From Spirosoma oryzicola (lineage in GTDB: Bacteria; Bacteroidota; Bacteroidia; Cytophagales; Spirosomataceae): 64,000 nt of DNA. Made by a program: the position numbers and the translations under genes. Below the pieces are notes generated by a model. It ran no database searches and was not told the DNA's origin. It saw only the letters and a list, made by a program, of their open reading frames with translations. The DNA lies in contig NZ_CP089538.1 of the NCBI RefSeq assembly GCF_021233055.1, positions 477,501 through 541,500 on the forward strand. Reading direction: 5' to 3'. Below, one piece after another: positions 25,534-34,573 of this stretch (position 1 is the stretch's first letter; every line of letters begins with the position of its first letter).

Positions 25534-27252
25534 ATGAATCTCAATATTGACGCAAAAAAAGATATGATCTACGACGCTATCGTTGTAGGATCAGGAATAT
25601 CGGGCGGCTGGGCTGCTAAAGAATTGACACAAAAAGGTCTGAAAGTATTAATGCTGGAGCGGGGCCGCGACGTGAAACACATCGAAGGCTACCCAACTGC
25701 TACCAACAACCCGTGGGATTTTCCGCACCGGGGACGCATCACAACGATGGCTGCCGAGGAGTACTGGGCAAACATGCGCACCGGTTACACGGCTAACGAA
25801 GAGTGGCGCCACTTTTTCGAGAATGATAAAGAAAACCCGTACCTCGAAAAACGCAAGGTAGACTGGATTCGGGGTTATCACGTGGGCGGTCGGTCGCTGA
25901 TGTGGGGACGCCAAAGTTACCGCTGGAACAAAGAAGACTTCATGGCCAACGGCAAAGAAGGAATCGGCGTTGACTGGCCAATCCGCTACGAAGATCTGGC
26001 TCCCTGGTATACGTACGCCGAAACGTTTGTCGGCGTTTCTGGTAGCAAAGACGGACTGGACGTACTGCCCGATGGTAACTTTCTGCCCGCGATGCAGATG
26101 AACTGTCTGGAGAAGGAAGCGAAAAAGAAAATCGAAAAAGCGTTCCCGGCGCGTATGGTTACGATGGGACGCACAGCGCACCTGACGGCACCTAAGCAGC
26201 TTCACTACGATCTGGGCCGGGCGGCTTGTCAGTTCCGGAATCAGTGTATGCGAGGATGCCCTTACGGTGCTTATTTCAGTACGCAATCGGCTACGTTGCC
26301 AGCGGCCATGAAAACCGGTCGGTTAACGCTTCGTCCTGATTCAATCGTGTCGGAAGTTCTTTACGACGAGAAAAAAGGAAAAGCAACCGGTGTTCGGGTT
26401 GTTGACCAGAATACGAAAGAAGTTCGGGAGTACTACGCTAAAGTTATCTTCCTGAACGCGTCGGCTTTTGCGAGTACGTCGATCCTGATGAACTCGAAGT
26501 CGCACCGGTTCCCGAACGGAATGGGTAACGATTCTGACCAGCTTGGCCGAAACATTATGGACCATCACCTGGCTGCGGGTGCTGCTGGTTCGTTTGAAGG
26601 CATGGAAGACCAATACTATTACGGCCGTCGGGCCAATGGTGTGTACATTCCACGCTACCGCAACTGGGCGGGTGACAAACGCGATTATGTACGTGGCTTT
26701 GGCTATCAGGGTGGCGCTGGCCGGGGCGGTTGGAACCGGGGGAATGGCATGGAAGGTTTTGGGGCCGAGTTCAAAGACAGCCTGACGACACCGGGTCCGT
26801 GGACAATGAGCCTGGGCGGCTTCGGCGAGATGATTGCTGACCCGAACAACCGCATGACGCTGTCGCCTGATCAGAAAGATAAGTGGGGCCTGCCATTGAT
26901 CGTATTTGACGCGGCCTATGGTGAGAACGAGAAGAAGATGCGCATTGACATGATGAACGATGCCGCTGAAATGCTCGAAGCCGCTGGTCTGAAGAACGTA
27001 ACGCCTTACAACGACGAGTCGAAACACCCCGGTATCGGTATTCACGAAATGGGTACCGCACGCATGGGCCGTGATCCCAAAACGTCGGTTCTGAACGCAC
27101 ACAACCAAGTGCACGCGGTTAAGAACGTATTTAATACGGATGGAGCCTGCATGACGTCGGCATCCTGCGTAAACCCTTCGCTGACCTACATGGCTTTAAC
27201 AGCACGCGCTGCTGATTTTGCCGTGAAAGAAATGAAAAAGGGTAATTTGTAA
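25534..27252 (+). CDS. GMC-family oxidoreductase (gluconate/sugar dehydrogenase large subunit type)
   Basis: 572 residues with an N-terminal FAD-binding Rossmann motif, VVGSGISGGWAAKELTQKG at ~17-36, then GGRSLMWGRQSYRW, which resembles the substrate-binding segment of periplasmic gluconate and sugar dehydrogenases, and a C-terminal GMC domain with HEMGTARMG and NPSLTYMALTARAA, where the catalytic His is expected. It lacks its own signal peptide, so it is probably exported together with the Tat-leader small subunit encoded just upstream. Electrons would pass to a cytochrome or quinone not encoded here. Operon ends in a strong hairpin. Confidence 0.9.
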   Translation: MNLNIDAKKDMIYDAIVVGSGISGGWAAKELTQKGLKVLMLERGRDVKHIEGYPTATNNPWDFPHRGRITTMAAEEYWANMRTGYTANEEWRHFFENDKENPYLEKRKVDWIRGYHVGGRSLMWGRQSYRWNKEDFMANGKEGIGVDWPIRYEDLAPWYTYAETFVGVSGSKDGLDVLPDGNFLPAMQMNCLEKEAKKKIEKAFPARMVTMGRTAHLTAPKQLHYDLGRAACQFRNQCMRGCPYGAYFSTQSATLPAAMKTGRLTLRPDSIVSEVLYDEKKGKATGVRVVDQNTKEVREYYAKVIFLNASAFASTSILMNSKSHRFPNGMGNDSDQLGRNIMDHHLAAGAAGSFEGMEDQYYYGRRANGVYIPRYRNWAGDKRDYVRGFGYQGGAGRGGWNRGNGMEGFGAEFKDSLTTPGPWTMSLGGFGEMIADPNNRMTLSPDQKDKWGLPLIVFDAAYGENEKKMRIDMMNDAAEMLEAAGLKNVTPYNDESKHPGIGIHEMGTARMGRDPKTSVLNAHNQVHAVKNVFNTDGACMTSASCVNPSLTYMALTARAADFAVKEMKKGNL

Positions 27253-27262
27253 TCAGCAAAGT

Positions 27263-27312
27263 GCACAAAAAGGGGTAGTGAGCCAATCTGGATTCACTAC
27301 CCCTTTTTGTGC
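27263..27312 (+). terminator. intrinsic terminator after the GMC operon
   Basis: Perfect 19-bp inverted repeat (27,263-27,281 with 27,294-27,312), 12-base loop; the stem itself contains an A5/T5 block. Confidence 0.85.
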
Positions 27313-27466
27313 TTCTACGACGCCTTCGCAATCCATGCATTGCCGCAAGATCAAAACTGAAATTTATTAGTTGCTAAGAATGAATCATTTATAAACGGTG
27401 AGAGCGTACGAGGCTGCGGAAGAATTTTTTTAGAATTCTGCTGAAAAGTTAAAGTTTGATTAAACA

Positions 27467-27480
27467 AACTAATATTAGTT
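27467..27480. promoter_or_regulatory. 14-bp palindrome AACTAATATTAGTT upstream of the Thr/Gly-repeat gene
   Basis: A perfect 14-bp palindrome 51 bp before the start codon, overlapping a second inverted repeat AGTTTG/CAAACT (27,453-27,470). It could be an operator. No TAnnTTTG element is visible here, so the promoter may use another sigma factor. Confidence 0.35.
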
Positions 27481-27530
27481 GAGTTATACTATAGAATATC
27501 GGGTAAAAACGATATAACCATTACTCAACT

Positions 27531-28097
27531 ATGAAAAAAATACTGATAATGGGTTTCATGCTGGCAGCCGGCCTGACCCTCAATACGCAAGCACAGACAA
27601 CGAACTCAGGTTCGACCGGAACCACGGGTACGGGAACGACTGGTGTAGGAACAACAGGAACTACCGGTACCGGAACGATGGGTACTAACACAGGCACGAT
27701 GAATAACGGCCAGAATACGGGAACGAATTCGGGCACGTATCAGACGCAGCCACCGACGAATACGGGTACTGGCACGATGAACGGCGGTACGATGGGAACG
27801 ACAGGCACCAACACAGGTACCTACCAAACCCAACCACCAACGGGCACTAATACCGGTACGATGAACAATGGTACCACAGGAACGGGTACTACCGGCACAA
27901 CCGGCACGGGTACTTATTCAACTGGCACGGGCACCATGAATAATGGAACAACGACCGGAACAGGAACTACCGGTACCGGAACGATGGGTACTTCTGACCG
28001 TATGAACAACGGTTCGACGGGCAACCCTCCAACCCGCAGAAACAGCCGTCGTTCTTCATCATCAACGACGACAAGCCCTTCTTCAACCACGTATTAA
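27531..28097 (+). CDS. secreted Thr/Gly-rich low-complexity repeat protein
   Basis: 188 residues. A signal peptide (MKKILIMGFMLAAGLTLNTQAQ) precedes ~130 residues made of short degenerate repeats such as GTTGTGTTG, GTMNNG (three times) and GTYQTQPPT (twice), then a basic, Ser/Thr-rich tail RRNSRRSSSSTTTSPS. There is no cysteine, hardly any charge in the repeats, and no folded domain, so an extended or aggregating extracellular protein is the natural guess. The codons vary between repeats, so this is not a recent DNA expansion. A palindromic site lies upstream, and a hairpin terminator follows. Function unknown. Confidence 0.75.
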   Translation: MKKILIMGFMLAAGLTLNTQAQTTNSGSTGTTGTGTTGVGTTGTTGTGTMGTNTGTMNNGQNTGTNSGTYQTQPPTNTGTGTMNGGTMGTTGTNTGTYQTQPPTGTNTGTMNNGTTGTGTTGTTGTGTYSTGTGTMNNGTTTGTGTTGTGTMGTSDRMNNGSTGNPPTRRNSRRSSSSTTTSPSSTTY

Positions 28098-28120
28098 TCG
28101 AGCGCAATACGAGAAGAAGT

Positions 28121-28165
28121 AAGCTGGATGGATAACTTTGCGAAGTTGTCCATCCAGCTTTTTTT
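28121..28165 (+). terminator. intrinsic terminator after the Thr/Gly-repeat gene, ending at the next start codon
   Basis: 18-bp stem (28,121-28,138 with 28,143-28,160, one wobble pair), TGCG loop, seven-T tract at 28,159-28,165, immediately followed by the ATG of the ABC gene at 28,166. A promoter-like TAACTTTG sits in the left arm and loop. Confidence 0.85.
28133..28140 (+). promoter_or_regulatory. TAnnTTTG element inside the terminator stem
   Basis: TAACTTTG is an exact -7 match lying in the terminator hairpin, 26 bp before the start codon of the ABC gene, so a transcript would begin within the right arm and have a leader of about 20 nt. No TTG partner at the usual distance. Confidence 0.35.
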
Positions 28166-29563
28166 ATGTCCAGTCATAATGATATAATAGCATTACATAA
28201 TTTTTCCATACGTCGCGGTAGTCAGCTCGTCTTGTCCGATCTAACGTGGACTGTTCATTCAGGTGAGAGCTGGGCCGTAGTTGGACCGACTGGCAGTGGT
28301 AAAACTACACTCTTACAGGCATTAGCCGGGCAGTTACCGGCAAAACCCGGTACGCTTCTACGAAAGAAGTCGGCTGCGTTTGTTTCCTTCAAGGAAGAAT
28401 CGCACCAGTTCTCGTACACGGGTCATTTTTATCAGCAACGTTATCACGCTACGCTTAGTGATTCTCATGACGGCAAGCCCGCTTTGACAGTACGCGATTA
28501 CCTGCGTTTTTCCGGGTCAGCGGAAGATATGGCTCTTGTACAACGCCTTGGCCTTGAACCCCTTCTTGATTCGGCCTTTCTCAAGTTGTCGAATGGTCAA
28601 ACCCGGAAAGCTCGTATCGGCAAGGCATTACTACAACATCCTGAGCTGCTTCTTCTCGACAATCCGTTTGTTGGATTAGACGCTATATTTCGTCAGGAAC
28701 TGAATCAGTGGTTAGGCGATCTTATTCACCACGGACTTACGCTGATCATTGTCGTTGAACCCGAAAATATACCCGGCTTTATTACCCATGTCCTTGTATT
28801 GGAGCGCGGGCGTATTGTCCAGCTAGGCCCCAAAAAAGAGGTTCGTTGGCAAAGTGGTTCGCTGGCGAGTTCCGAACTGCCCACTCTGGAAACGCCCCCC
28901 AAAGCGGCTGATTTCTCAGAGGCATTTCGTCTTACGGATGTCAGTGTAAAGTATGGAGACCGAATTATTTTGGATGCCATCAACTGGACTGTCGCCGTCA
29001 ACGAACGCTGGGCGCTGATGGGCCGGAACGGAGCCGGGAAATCTGTTTTGTTGAGCCTGCTTTACGGCGATCATCCGCAGGCTTATGCCAATGATGTACG
29101 CGTGTTTGACCACAAACGAGGTAAAGGCGGAAGCATCTGGGATGTCAAACGTCGGATCGGTTTCGTTTCGCCGGAGTTGCATCTGTACTTTCCGCAGCTT
29201 CTGACGGCGGCACAGGTGGCGTTTACGGGTTTGACGGATACGCTCACTGTCCCCGCCCGCGTTCCGGCCAGCGCTGAAGCCGATTTGCAGTCCCTTCTGG
29301 CATACTTTGGTTTGACACACCTTAAAGACCGTCCGTTTGGTACGTTGTCCATTGGCGAGCAGCGGCTTACGTTGCTGGTAAGAGCTTTACTCAAAAACGC
29401 GCCAGTGCTAATCCTTGACGAACCCTTTCAGGCTATCGATGCCCTTCATGTTCAGCTAGCGCAGCAATTGCTGAACTCCTTGTCGGATAAGACAATTCTG
29501 TTCGTGACCCACGATCGGCGCGAATTACCTAGTAGCATTAACCGTCTTTTTGAACTAGGCTAA
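28166..29563 (+). CDS. modF: ModF/PhrA-like twin ABC ATP-binding protein
   Basis: 465 residues with two ABC domains fused head to tail and no membrane part. First: Walker A GPTGSGKTT (40-48), LSNGQTRKARIGKALL, LLLLDNPFVGLD. Second: GRNGAGKS (286-293), then GDHPQAYANDVRVF and SIWDVKRRIGFVSPEL, LSIGEQRLTLLVRALL, LILDEPFQAIDA. The GDHPQAY-ND and SIWD-K-IG-VS runs are characteristic of ModF (also called PhrA), a molybdate-associated ATPase of uncertain role. First Walker B reads DNP rather than DEP, and its catalytic glutamate is therefore missing, so domain 1 may hydrolyse ATP poorly. No molybdate transporter genes are adjacent. Confidence 0.8.
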   Translation: MSSHNDIIALHNFSIRRGSQLVLSDLTWTVHSGESWAVVGPTGSGKTTLLQALAGQLPAKPGTLLRKKSAAFVSFKEESHQFSYTGHFYQQRYHATLSDSHDGKPALTVRDYLRFSGSAEDMALVQRLGLEPLLDSAFLKLSNGQTRKARIGKALLQHPELLLLDNPFVGLDAIFRQELNQWLGDLIHHGLTLIIVVEPENIPGFITHVLVLERGRIVQLGPKKEVRWQSGSLASSELPTLETPPKAADFSEAFRLTDVSVKYGDRIILDAINWTVAVNERWALMGRNGAGKSVLLSLLYGDHPQAYANDVRVFDHKRGKGGSIWDVKRRIGFVSPELHLYFPQLLTAAQVAFTGLTDTLTVPARVPASAEADLQSLLAYFGLTHLKDRPFGTLSIGEQRLTLLVRALLKNAPVLILDEPFQAIDALHVQLAQQLLNSLSDKTILFVTHDRRELPSSINRLFELG

Positions 29564-29835
29564 GCAACGAATAATTGGTCGAGCGTGTTGGCGTACCCTA
29601 CCGCTCGGTAACTATTATCACTTTTACTTAACTGGTAACTTAACGACTTACAAGGCTGGCATGGTTTGTGATAATTTTAAGCATGTACCAGCTGAACATA
29701 GTATGCTTGATTCTAGCCTACTGCCCAATTTGTAACTAAATCGGATGGTTGTTCGCTTGTACTGCATGCTACTTCCGCAGCGCTTGGCATGATATTCGTC
29801 TAGTGTAGTAATAGACCATACACCATTCGATAAGC

Positions 29836-31971
29836 ATGTTACTAACTAATTTACTGAGGAATTTTTCGTGTTTTTTTGTACTAGTATTAGTAACAAGCAA
29901 CGTGACAGCGAGCGTATTTTCAGTGGCCGATTCGTGCCGAAATCCGGAACCTCCCATTATCAGAGGTTCCGCGAAAGTAATATGTCGCAATGAAAGCGTT
30001 ACATTGACCGCTACTGGCTGCATAGGCACTATCGTATGGTCAAACGGAGAGACGGGCAACCAGCTAACTGTTCAGCCGCAACGAACAACAAAATATACGG
30101 CTATCTGTCGCGCTCGGCAAGGTTGTATTAGCTGCTTCGCGGACGTGTGGAAAGTAACTGTAAACACGCCTGAACCGCCTGTTCTGACGGCTTCTGCCAT
30201 CACCATCTGTCCTGGAAATAGCGTTACGTTGACGGCCACAAATTGCGCGGGCATTGTTCGCTGGCCTGATCAGACAACCGGCTCAACCTGGACAGGCCAA
30301 CTCATACAGACAACAACGTTCAGCGCAACCTGCGAAGGAGAAAATTGCGTTAGTGGACCGTCGGCGGGGATTAACGTGTCGGTTGCTGAACCAACAACAC
30401 CTATTATTTCGGCAAGCGTAAGCGACATTTGTGCCGGGCAAACTAGTCAGTTGACTGCCTCGGGCTGCGTTGGCCGCGTGCGTTGGTCAGATGGAAGAGA
30501 AGGGCTGGTACGAGCTGTGAGCCCGTATAGCACGACTACGTTTCGCGCTGTTTGCCAGATTGGTTCGTGTCAAAGCGACAGTTCGGCTGGTCAGTTGATA
30601 ACGGTACGGGGGGGCGGCAAACAAATAGCTTCCAGCGCTACAGTGACAAATAGCTGTCCGTTCCAGACCGCCGATTTGTCTAACGCTATCGGGACGACAA
30701 ACCAAAATTCAGCGGTTCATTATGAGTTTAGAACCGCTCCATCGTTGAATGCACCGTTGGTTCAATCGCCGGGCGCTGCCTTGTCAGGGACGTATTACGT
30801 GTTTGGGCGAGACGATAATGGATGCTATACTGAGCCAATGGCCGTGACGGTTCGTATTGCAGACTGTCCAAATGCCATACCCCCGTGTATAAGTAATCCC
30901 GCTACGGTAGCGGTTCGAGTAGACACGTTGGATTGGGCGAAAGGGGTTGTGTGTCTGCAAGGAAAACTCGGTGGATCAGCAACTGGCGTAACCTGGGAAA
31001 GCAGCGGTAAAGGGTTATTCACAAATACAGGTTTGAACGCACGTTATTTATTGTCCGAAACGGACCAACGACTGGGCAGGACGACATTCACGCTGACAAC
31101 AGCCGATCCTGATGGAAAGGGTCCGTGCGTTGGCGCATTGACGCAAGTAGTTGTTGGGGCTCCATCCGTAGCGCGCGAACTGCTGGGTATCAGCAAAAAA
31201 GTAAGCGAACCGGTCTGGGTCGTGGAAGGAGCCGCGCGGTTGGTTGCGTTAACCTATCAGCTAACGGCTACTAATTTGGGAGAACACACACTAACGCAGC
31301 TTCAGGTTTCGGATAATCTCGATGCGGTGTTTACCAGAAAAGGAGCCAGGGTTCACTCGGTGGCTGTCCGGGCCGATAACGGATTGATTGCCAATGCTGC
31401 GTACACAGGACAGGGTGCTGACACAACGTTGTTGCTGGCGGGTAGTCAACTGCCTACAAATCGACAGGCGCATATCTGGCTGACAGTTCGGGTAGATGTT
31501 AACCAGGCTACGGATTTAACGTTTACAAACACCGCGCTTGGGCAAGCTGTTGATGCTGCCAATAACGTCTGTCGTGATTGGTCAGCCAATGGTACCAGCG
31601 CTGATCCTGATCAGAACGGTGATCCAACGGATAACAATGAACCAACAAGCGTAACGGTACACGCAGTACTGCCCGAAGGAGCGCAAACGGTATTCATTCC
31701 AGAAGGTTTCTCGCCAAACGATGATGGAATCAATGACCGTTTTGTCATTCAGGGAGTGCCGTCAGGTATCACTATACAGTTGGCAATCTATAACCGTTGG
31801 GGAAGTCTGGTTTACCAGAATAACGATTACAAAAACGACTGGGACGGTACCGCAAATCAAGGTGTTAGAGCCGCTGATAAAAGCCAGGGACTACCCGATG
31901 GTGCGTATTATTACCAGATTAAATTAAGCGACGGTCGTGAGTTCGTACGATTCTTGACGTTGGCACGTTGA
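29836..31971 (+). CDS. secreted Ig-like repeat protein with gliding-motility/T9SS C-terminal domain
   Basis: 711 residues. After a signal peptide (~1-25) come three related ~73-residue repeats, each opening with a VTLTATGC-like block (VTLTATGCIGTIVWSNG, VTLTATNCAGIVRW, SQLTASGCVGRVRWSDG) and each with several cysteines; later residues ~440-600 resemble a DUF11-type repeat (LTQLQVSDNLDAVF, FTNTALGQAVDAANNVC). The last ~90 residues (FIPEGFSPNDDGINDRF, IYNRWGSLVYQNNDYKNDWDG, LPDGAYYYQIKL) are a textbook CHU_C/TIGR04131 domain, a type-B signal that sends proteins through the type IX secretion system to the cell surface. It is followed by an OmpA/PD40 gene after 73 bp, probably in one operon. A surface adhesin or motility role is likely but not proven. 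Confidence 0.9.
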   Translation: MLLTNLLRNFSCFFVLVLVTSNVTASVFSVADSCRNPEPPIIRGSAKVICRNESVTLTATGCIGTIVWSNGETGNQLTVQPQRTTKYTAICRARQGCISCFADVWKVTVNTPEPPVLTASAITICPGNSVTLTATNCAGIVRWPDQTTGSTWTGQLIQTTTFSATCEGENCVSGPSAGINVSVAEPTTPIISASVSDICAGQTSQLTASGCVGRVRWSDGREGLVRAVSPYSTTTFRAVCQIGSCQSDSSAGQLITVRGGGKQIASSATVTNSCPFQTADLSNAIGTTNQNSAVHYEFRTAPSLNAPLVQSPGAALSGTYYVFGRDDNGCYTEPMAVTVRIADCPNAIPPCISNPATVAVRVDTLDWAKGVVCLQGKLGGSATGVTWESSGKGLFTNTGLNARYLLSETDQRLGRTTFTLTTADPDGKGPCVGALTQVVVGAPSVARELLGISKKVSEPVWVVEGAARLVALTYQLTATNLGEHTLTQLQVSDNLDAVFTRKGARVHSVAVRADNGLIANAAYTGQGADTTLLLAGSQLPTNRQAHIWLTVRVDVNQATDLTFTNTALGQAVDAANNVCRDWSANGTSADPDQNGDPTDNNEPTSVTVHAVLPEGAQTVFIPEGFSPNDDGINDRFVIQGVPSGITIQLAIYNRWGSLVYQNNDYKNDWDGTANQGVRAADKSQGLPDGAYYYQIKLSDGREFVRFLTLAR

Positions 31972-32044
31972 TTATCGCGTAGCGGTTAATAGCCGAACTT
32001 GTGACCTGTCGAACGAAAAGTCACGGATTTATTGGGCGTAAACT

Positions 32045-34495
32045 ATGCCAATGAGGATAGGTTGGATAAAGCATTTTTTAAGCGTATGGCTGTGGATAAG
32101 CTGTTCTATAACGGCTTGGTCACAGACAGACTCGCTGTTGCGGCAGGCCGAACGTCTGCTTAGTTACAAAGCGTATGGGCGTGCTATTGACGCCTACGCG
32201 CAGTTATTGGCGAACGATCAGCTGACAACAACCCAGAAAGCACTGGCTCAGGGAAAATTAGCTTACGCATACCAGCAGGTAGGTGATGGCACAAAGGCCG
32301 AACGTTTTTATCGGGATGCCCTGAGCAACGGTGCGGATGAAGATCCTCAGCAAGTGTTGCAGTTTGCTAAGGCGTTAGCGGCCAACGGCAAGTTTCAGGA
32401 ATCGCAGAAACAATACGAACGGTACCTGCAATTGAAAGAGAAAATGCCCGCTCGTCGGTCTGTCGCGATACCAGAAAATGCGGCTTCACCCGGTGGCAGT
32501 AAAAAAGAAACAATACGCTACCGGCTGGAATATTTAGACTTGAATACAGCGGGTGAGGAGTTTAGTCCATCGTTTTATCAAGATGGGTTGGTGTATGTAT
32601 CGGGGAAAAAAGGCGGAGCAACGATCGAGACAACTGGGAAGGGTGGGGGAGCCGGTTACCTTGACTTGTTTTATGCGCCCAACCGCAATAGCCTGAAAGT
32701 TGCCAGCATTATCAATGCGGATGGAAGCGTCAGTAAGGCTGTTAACCAGCGGACCAAAACGGAGCGTCAGGTCGGTAGCGATCAATATACTCGTGCAACG
32801 GCTAACGATTCACGCACGGTACCAAATTTCAGCGGAAGTATCAACATTACGGAAGGACTTGGCTATGACGCTCGCTCCTCAGGTGCTCCAAAGCGATTCA
32901 GCAAAACGTTGAATACTAAGTACCACGAGGGACCTGCCACTTTTTCGCGGGATGGTTCGCGGATTATCTTCACGCGGAATAACTACAACGAAGGGCGTTC
33001 TGCAAAAAGCAGTGAAGGCGTCAATAAACTAAAACTGTATTCGGCTCGCCAGGAGAACGGTATGTGGGTTGATGTGGAAGAACTGCCCTTCAACAGCGAT
33101 GAATATTCCGTCGGCCATCCAACCTTGAGCCGTGACGAACAACTGCTGTATTTCGCGTCGGATATGCCGGGCGGTTTTGGCGGAACGGATCTCTACGTAA
33201 GCCGCTTCCAAAACGGAAAATGGGGACGACCGGTCAACCTTGGTCAGACAGTCAATACGAAAGGCAATGAATTGTTTCCCTTTGTTGATGACGCTGGAAA
33301 TCTTTACTTCTCATCCGATGGTCGGGGTGGACTGGGCGCACTGGACATTTTCTTTGCTGCGTTGTCCAACGCGACAACCGTACAATCCGTTGAACACCTG
33401 AACGCGCCAATCAACTCGGCCGAAGACGATTTTGGGTTGATCACCGATGCTAGCCGACGGGGTGGCTATTTTAGTAGCAATCGACGTGAAGGCAGTGACG
33501 ACATCTACCGATTTGTTCGTGAGAGTTCGTTGTACGGATGCCGTGATCTGACCATTCGGCTCTATGATATGGATACGGATGCCGCGTTGGATAGCGTCAG
33601 CGTGCTGGTCAAAACCAAAGGCGAAGGCCGTCCTGATCAAACGCTTACCACCGACCGCAACGGACTAGTGCAACTCTGTCTGGAAGGCAACAACGACTTT
33701 ATGTTTCAGGCCAGCCGGGATGGATACATCAACAGCACCATTGGATTTACAACACGCTTACTGACGGATGACCAGCCAACCCGGCTTGAAATGTCGATGA
33801 TGAAGCCCACGGTCATTATGGATACCATTGCGGAGGCTCCGGTAAGGCCAACCTCCTTGTCACGTTCCCGGATTCGGGGTGTGATCATGAGCGAACGGGA
33901 TCGTCGGCCGATTGCTGGCGTTACGGTGCGACTCCGAAAAGAGTGCGACCGGTCACTGCGTGAATACGTAACAGGACCAGATGGGCGCTACAGCTTCGAA
34001 CTTGATCCGGGTTGTGATTACACGCTTATTGCTTCTAAGCCCAAGTTTGGAACCAACACGAGCCGTATCAAGCGACTGGCCAAAAAAGAAAAGCCAAAAG
34101 AGCTATCGGCGGACTTACGTATGCTGGGTGTCGGCGATATTGTCGCTATTGACAACATTTATTACGATCTGGATCAGTTTAGCCTCCGTCCGAACGCTGC
34201 GCGTGAATTGGATCGGCTGGTTGCTACCATGCAAAAATATCCCTCGCTGGTCATCGAAATTCGTTCGCATACCGACAGTCGTGGCGACGCGGGCCACAAC
34301 AAGGCCTTATCAACGGAGCGGGCAAAAGCAGTCACCAACTACCTCAGCTCAAAAGGAATCAGTCGCAAACGGATGGTGGCAATCGGCATGGGCGAGTCGG
34401 AGCTAGTGAATAACTGTACCGATGGGGTCATCTGCACCGATGCCGAACACCAGCGCAACCGCCGAACGGAATTCAAAGTAATTGCGATCAAATAA
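32045..34495 (+). CDS. OmpA-family protein with TPR and PD40 repeats (PorE-like)
   Basis: 816 residues with a signal peptide ending near AWSQ (~26). Order of parts: TPR-like helices at ~30-130 (KAYGRAIDAYAQLLANDQ), a PD40 beta-propeller at ~170-480 (FSPSFYQDGLVYVSGKKGG, GPATFSRDGSRIIFT, HPTLSRDEQLLYFASDMPGGFGGTDLY, FPFVDDAGNLYFSSDG), a carboxypeptidase-regulatory-like domain at ~608-690 (GVIMSERDRRPIAGVTVRL), and a C-terminal OmpA peptidoglycan-binding domain from ~703 (YYDLDQFSLRPNAARELD, RSHTDSRGD, RNRRTEF). The same TPR-propeller-CRD-OmpA order defines PorE-type proteins that anchor T9SS parts to peptidoglycan. Its partner upstream is a T9SS-type surface protein. Confidence 0.88.
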   Translation: MPMRIGWIKHFLSVWLWISCSITAWSQTDSLLRQAERLLSYKAYGRAIDAYAQLLANDQLTTTQKALAQGKLAYAYQQVGDGTKAERFYRDALSNGADEDPQQVLQFAKALAANGKFQESQKQYERYLQLKEKMPARRSVAIPENAASPGGSKKETIRYRLEYLDLNTAGEEFSPSFYQDGLVYVSGKKGGATIETTGKGGGAGYLDLFYAPNRNSLKVASIINADGSVSKAVNQRTKTERQVGSDQYTRATANDSRTVPNFSGSINITEGLGYDARSSGAPKRFSKTLNTKYHEGPATFSRDGSRIIFTRNNYNEGRSAKSSEGVNKLKLYSARQENGMWVDVEELPFNSDEYSVGHPTLSRDEQLLYFASDMPGGFGGTDLYVSRFQNGKWGRPVNLGQTVNTKGNELFPFVDDAGNLYFSSDGRGGLGALDIFFAALSNATTVQSVEHLNAPINSAEDDFGLITDASRRGGYFSSNRREGSDDIYRFVRESSLYGCRDLTIRLYDMDTDAALDSVSVLVKTKGEGRPDQTLTTDRNGLVQLCLEGNNDFMFQASRDGYINSTIGFTTRLLTDDQPTRLEMSMMKPTVIMDTIAEAPVRPTSLSRSRIRGVIMSERDRRPIAGVTVRLRKECDRSLREYVTGPDGRYSFELDPGCDYTLIASKPKFGTNTSRIKRLAKKEKPKELSADLRMLGVGDIVAIDNIYYDLDQFSLRPNAARELDRLVATMQKYPSLVIEIRSHTDSRGDAGHNKALSTERAKAVTNYLSSKGISRKRMVAIGMGESELVNNCTDGVICTDAEHQRNRRTEFKVIAIK

Positions 34496-34544
34496 GCAAC
34501 AAACGTATTGCAGCAGGATTAACTTCTTTAGGAGTTTCTGCGCT

Positions 34545-34552
34545 TACATTTG
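34545..34552 (+). promoter_or_regulatory. TAnnTTTG -7 element ahead of ispE
   Basis: TACATTTG ends 22 bp before ATG 34,574; the leader would be about 15 nt. It also overlaps the earlier in-frame codon at 34,550, which makes that codon an unlikely start. Confidence 0.5.
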
Positions 34553-34573
34553 TGCTACTATTCGTCGGTTTCA

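Noticed and set aside
25648..27114. Long minus-strand open frames opposite the GMC oxidoreductase gene (212 and 257 codons)
   Set aside because: They mirror a G+C-biased coding strand, carry no recognisable motif, and the plus-strand gene is fully supported by its FAD and catalytic motifs.
27521..27736. Minus-strand Pro/Val-rich frame opposite the Thr/Gly repeat gene
   Set aside because: It is simply the complement of ACC/GGT repeat codons; the plus-strand frame has a signal peptide and a continuous repeat.
27600..28000. CRISPR-like regular repeats in the Thr/Gly gene
   Set aside because: Repeats are short, in frame, degenerate and lack spacers; they encode the repeat protein.
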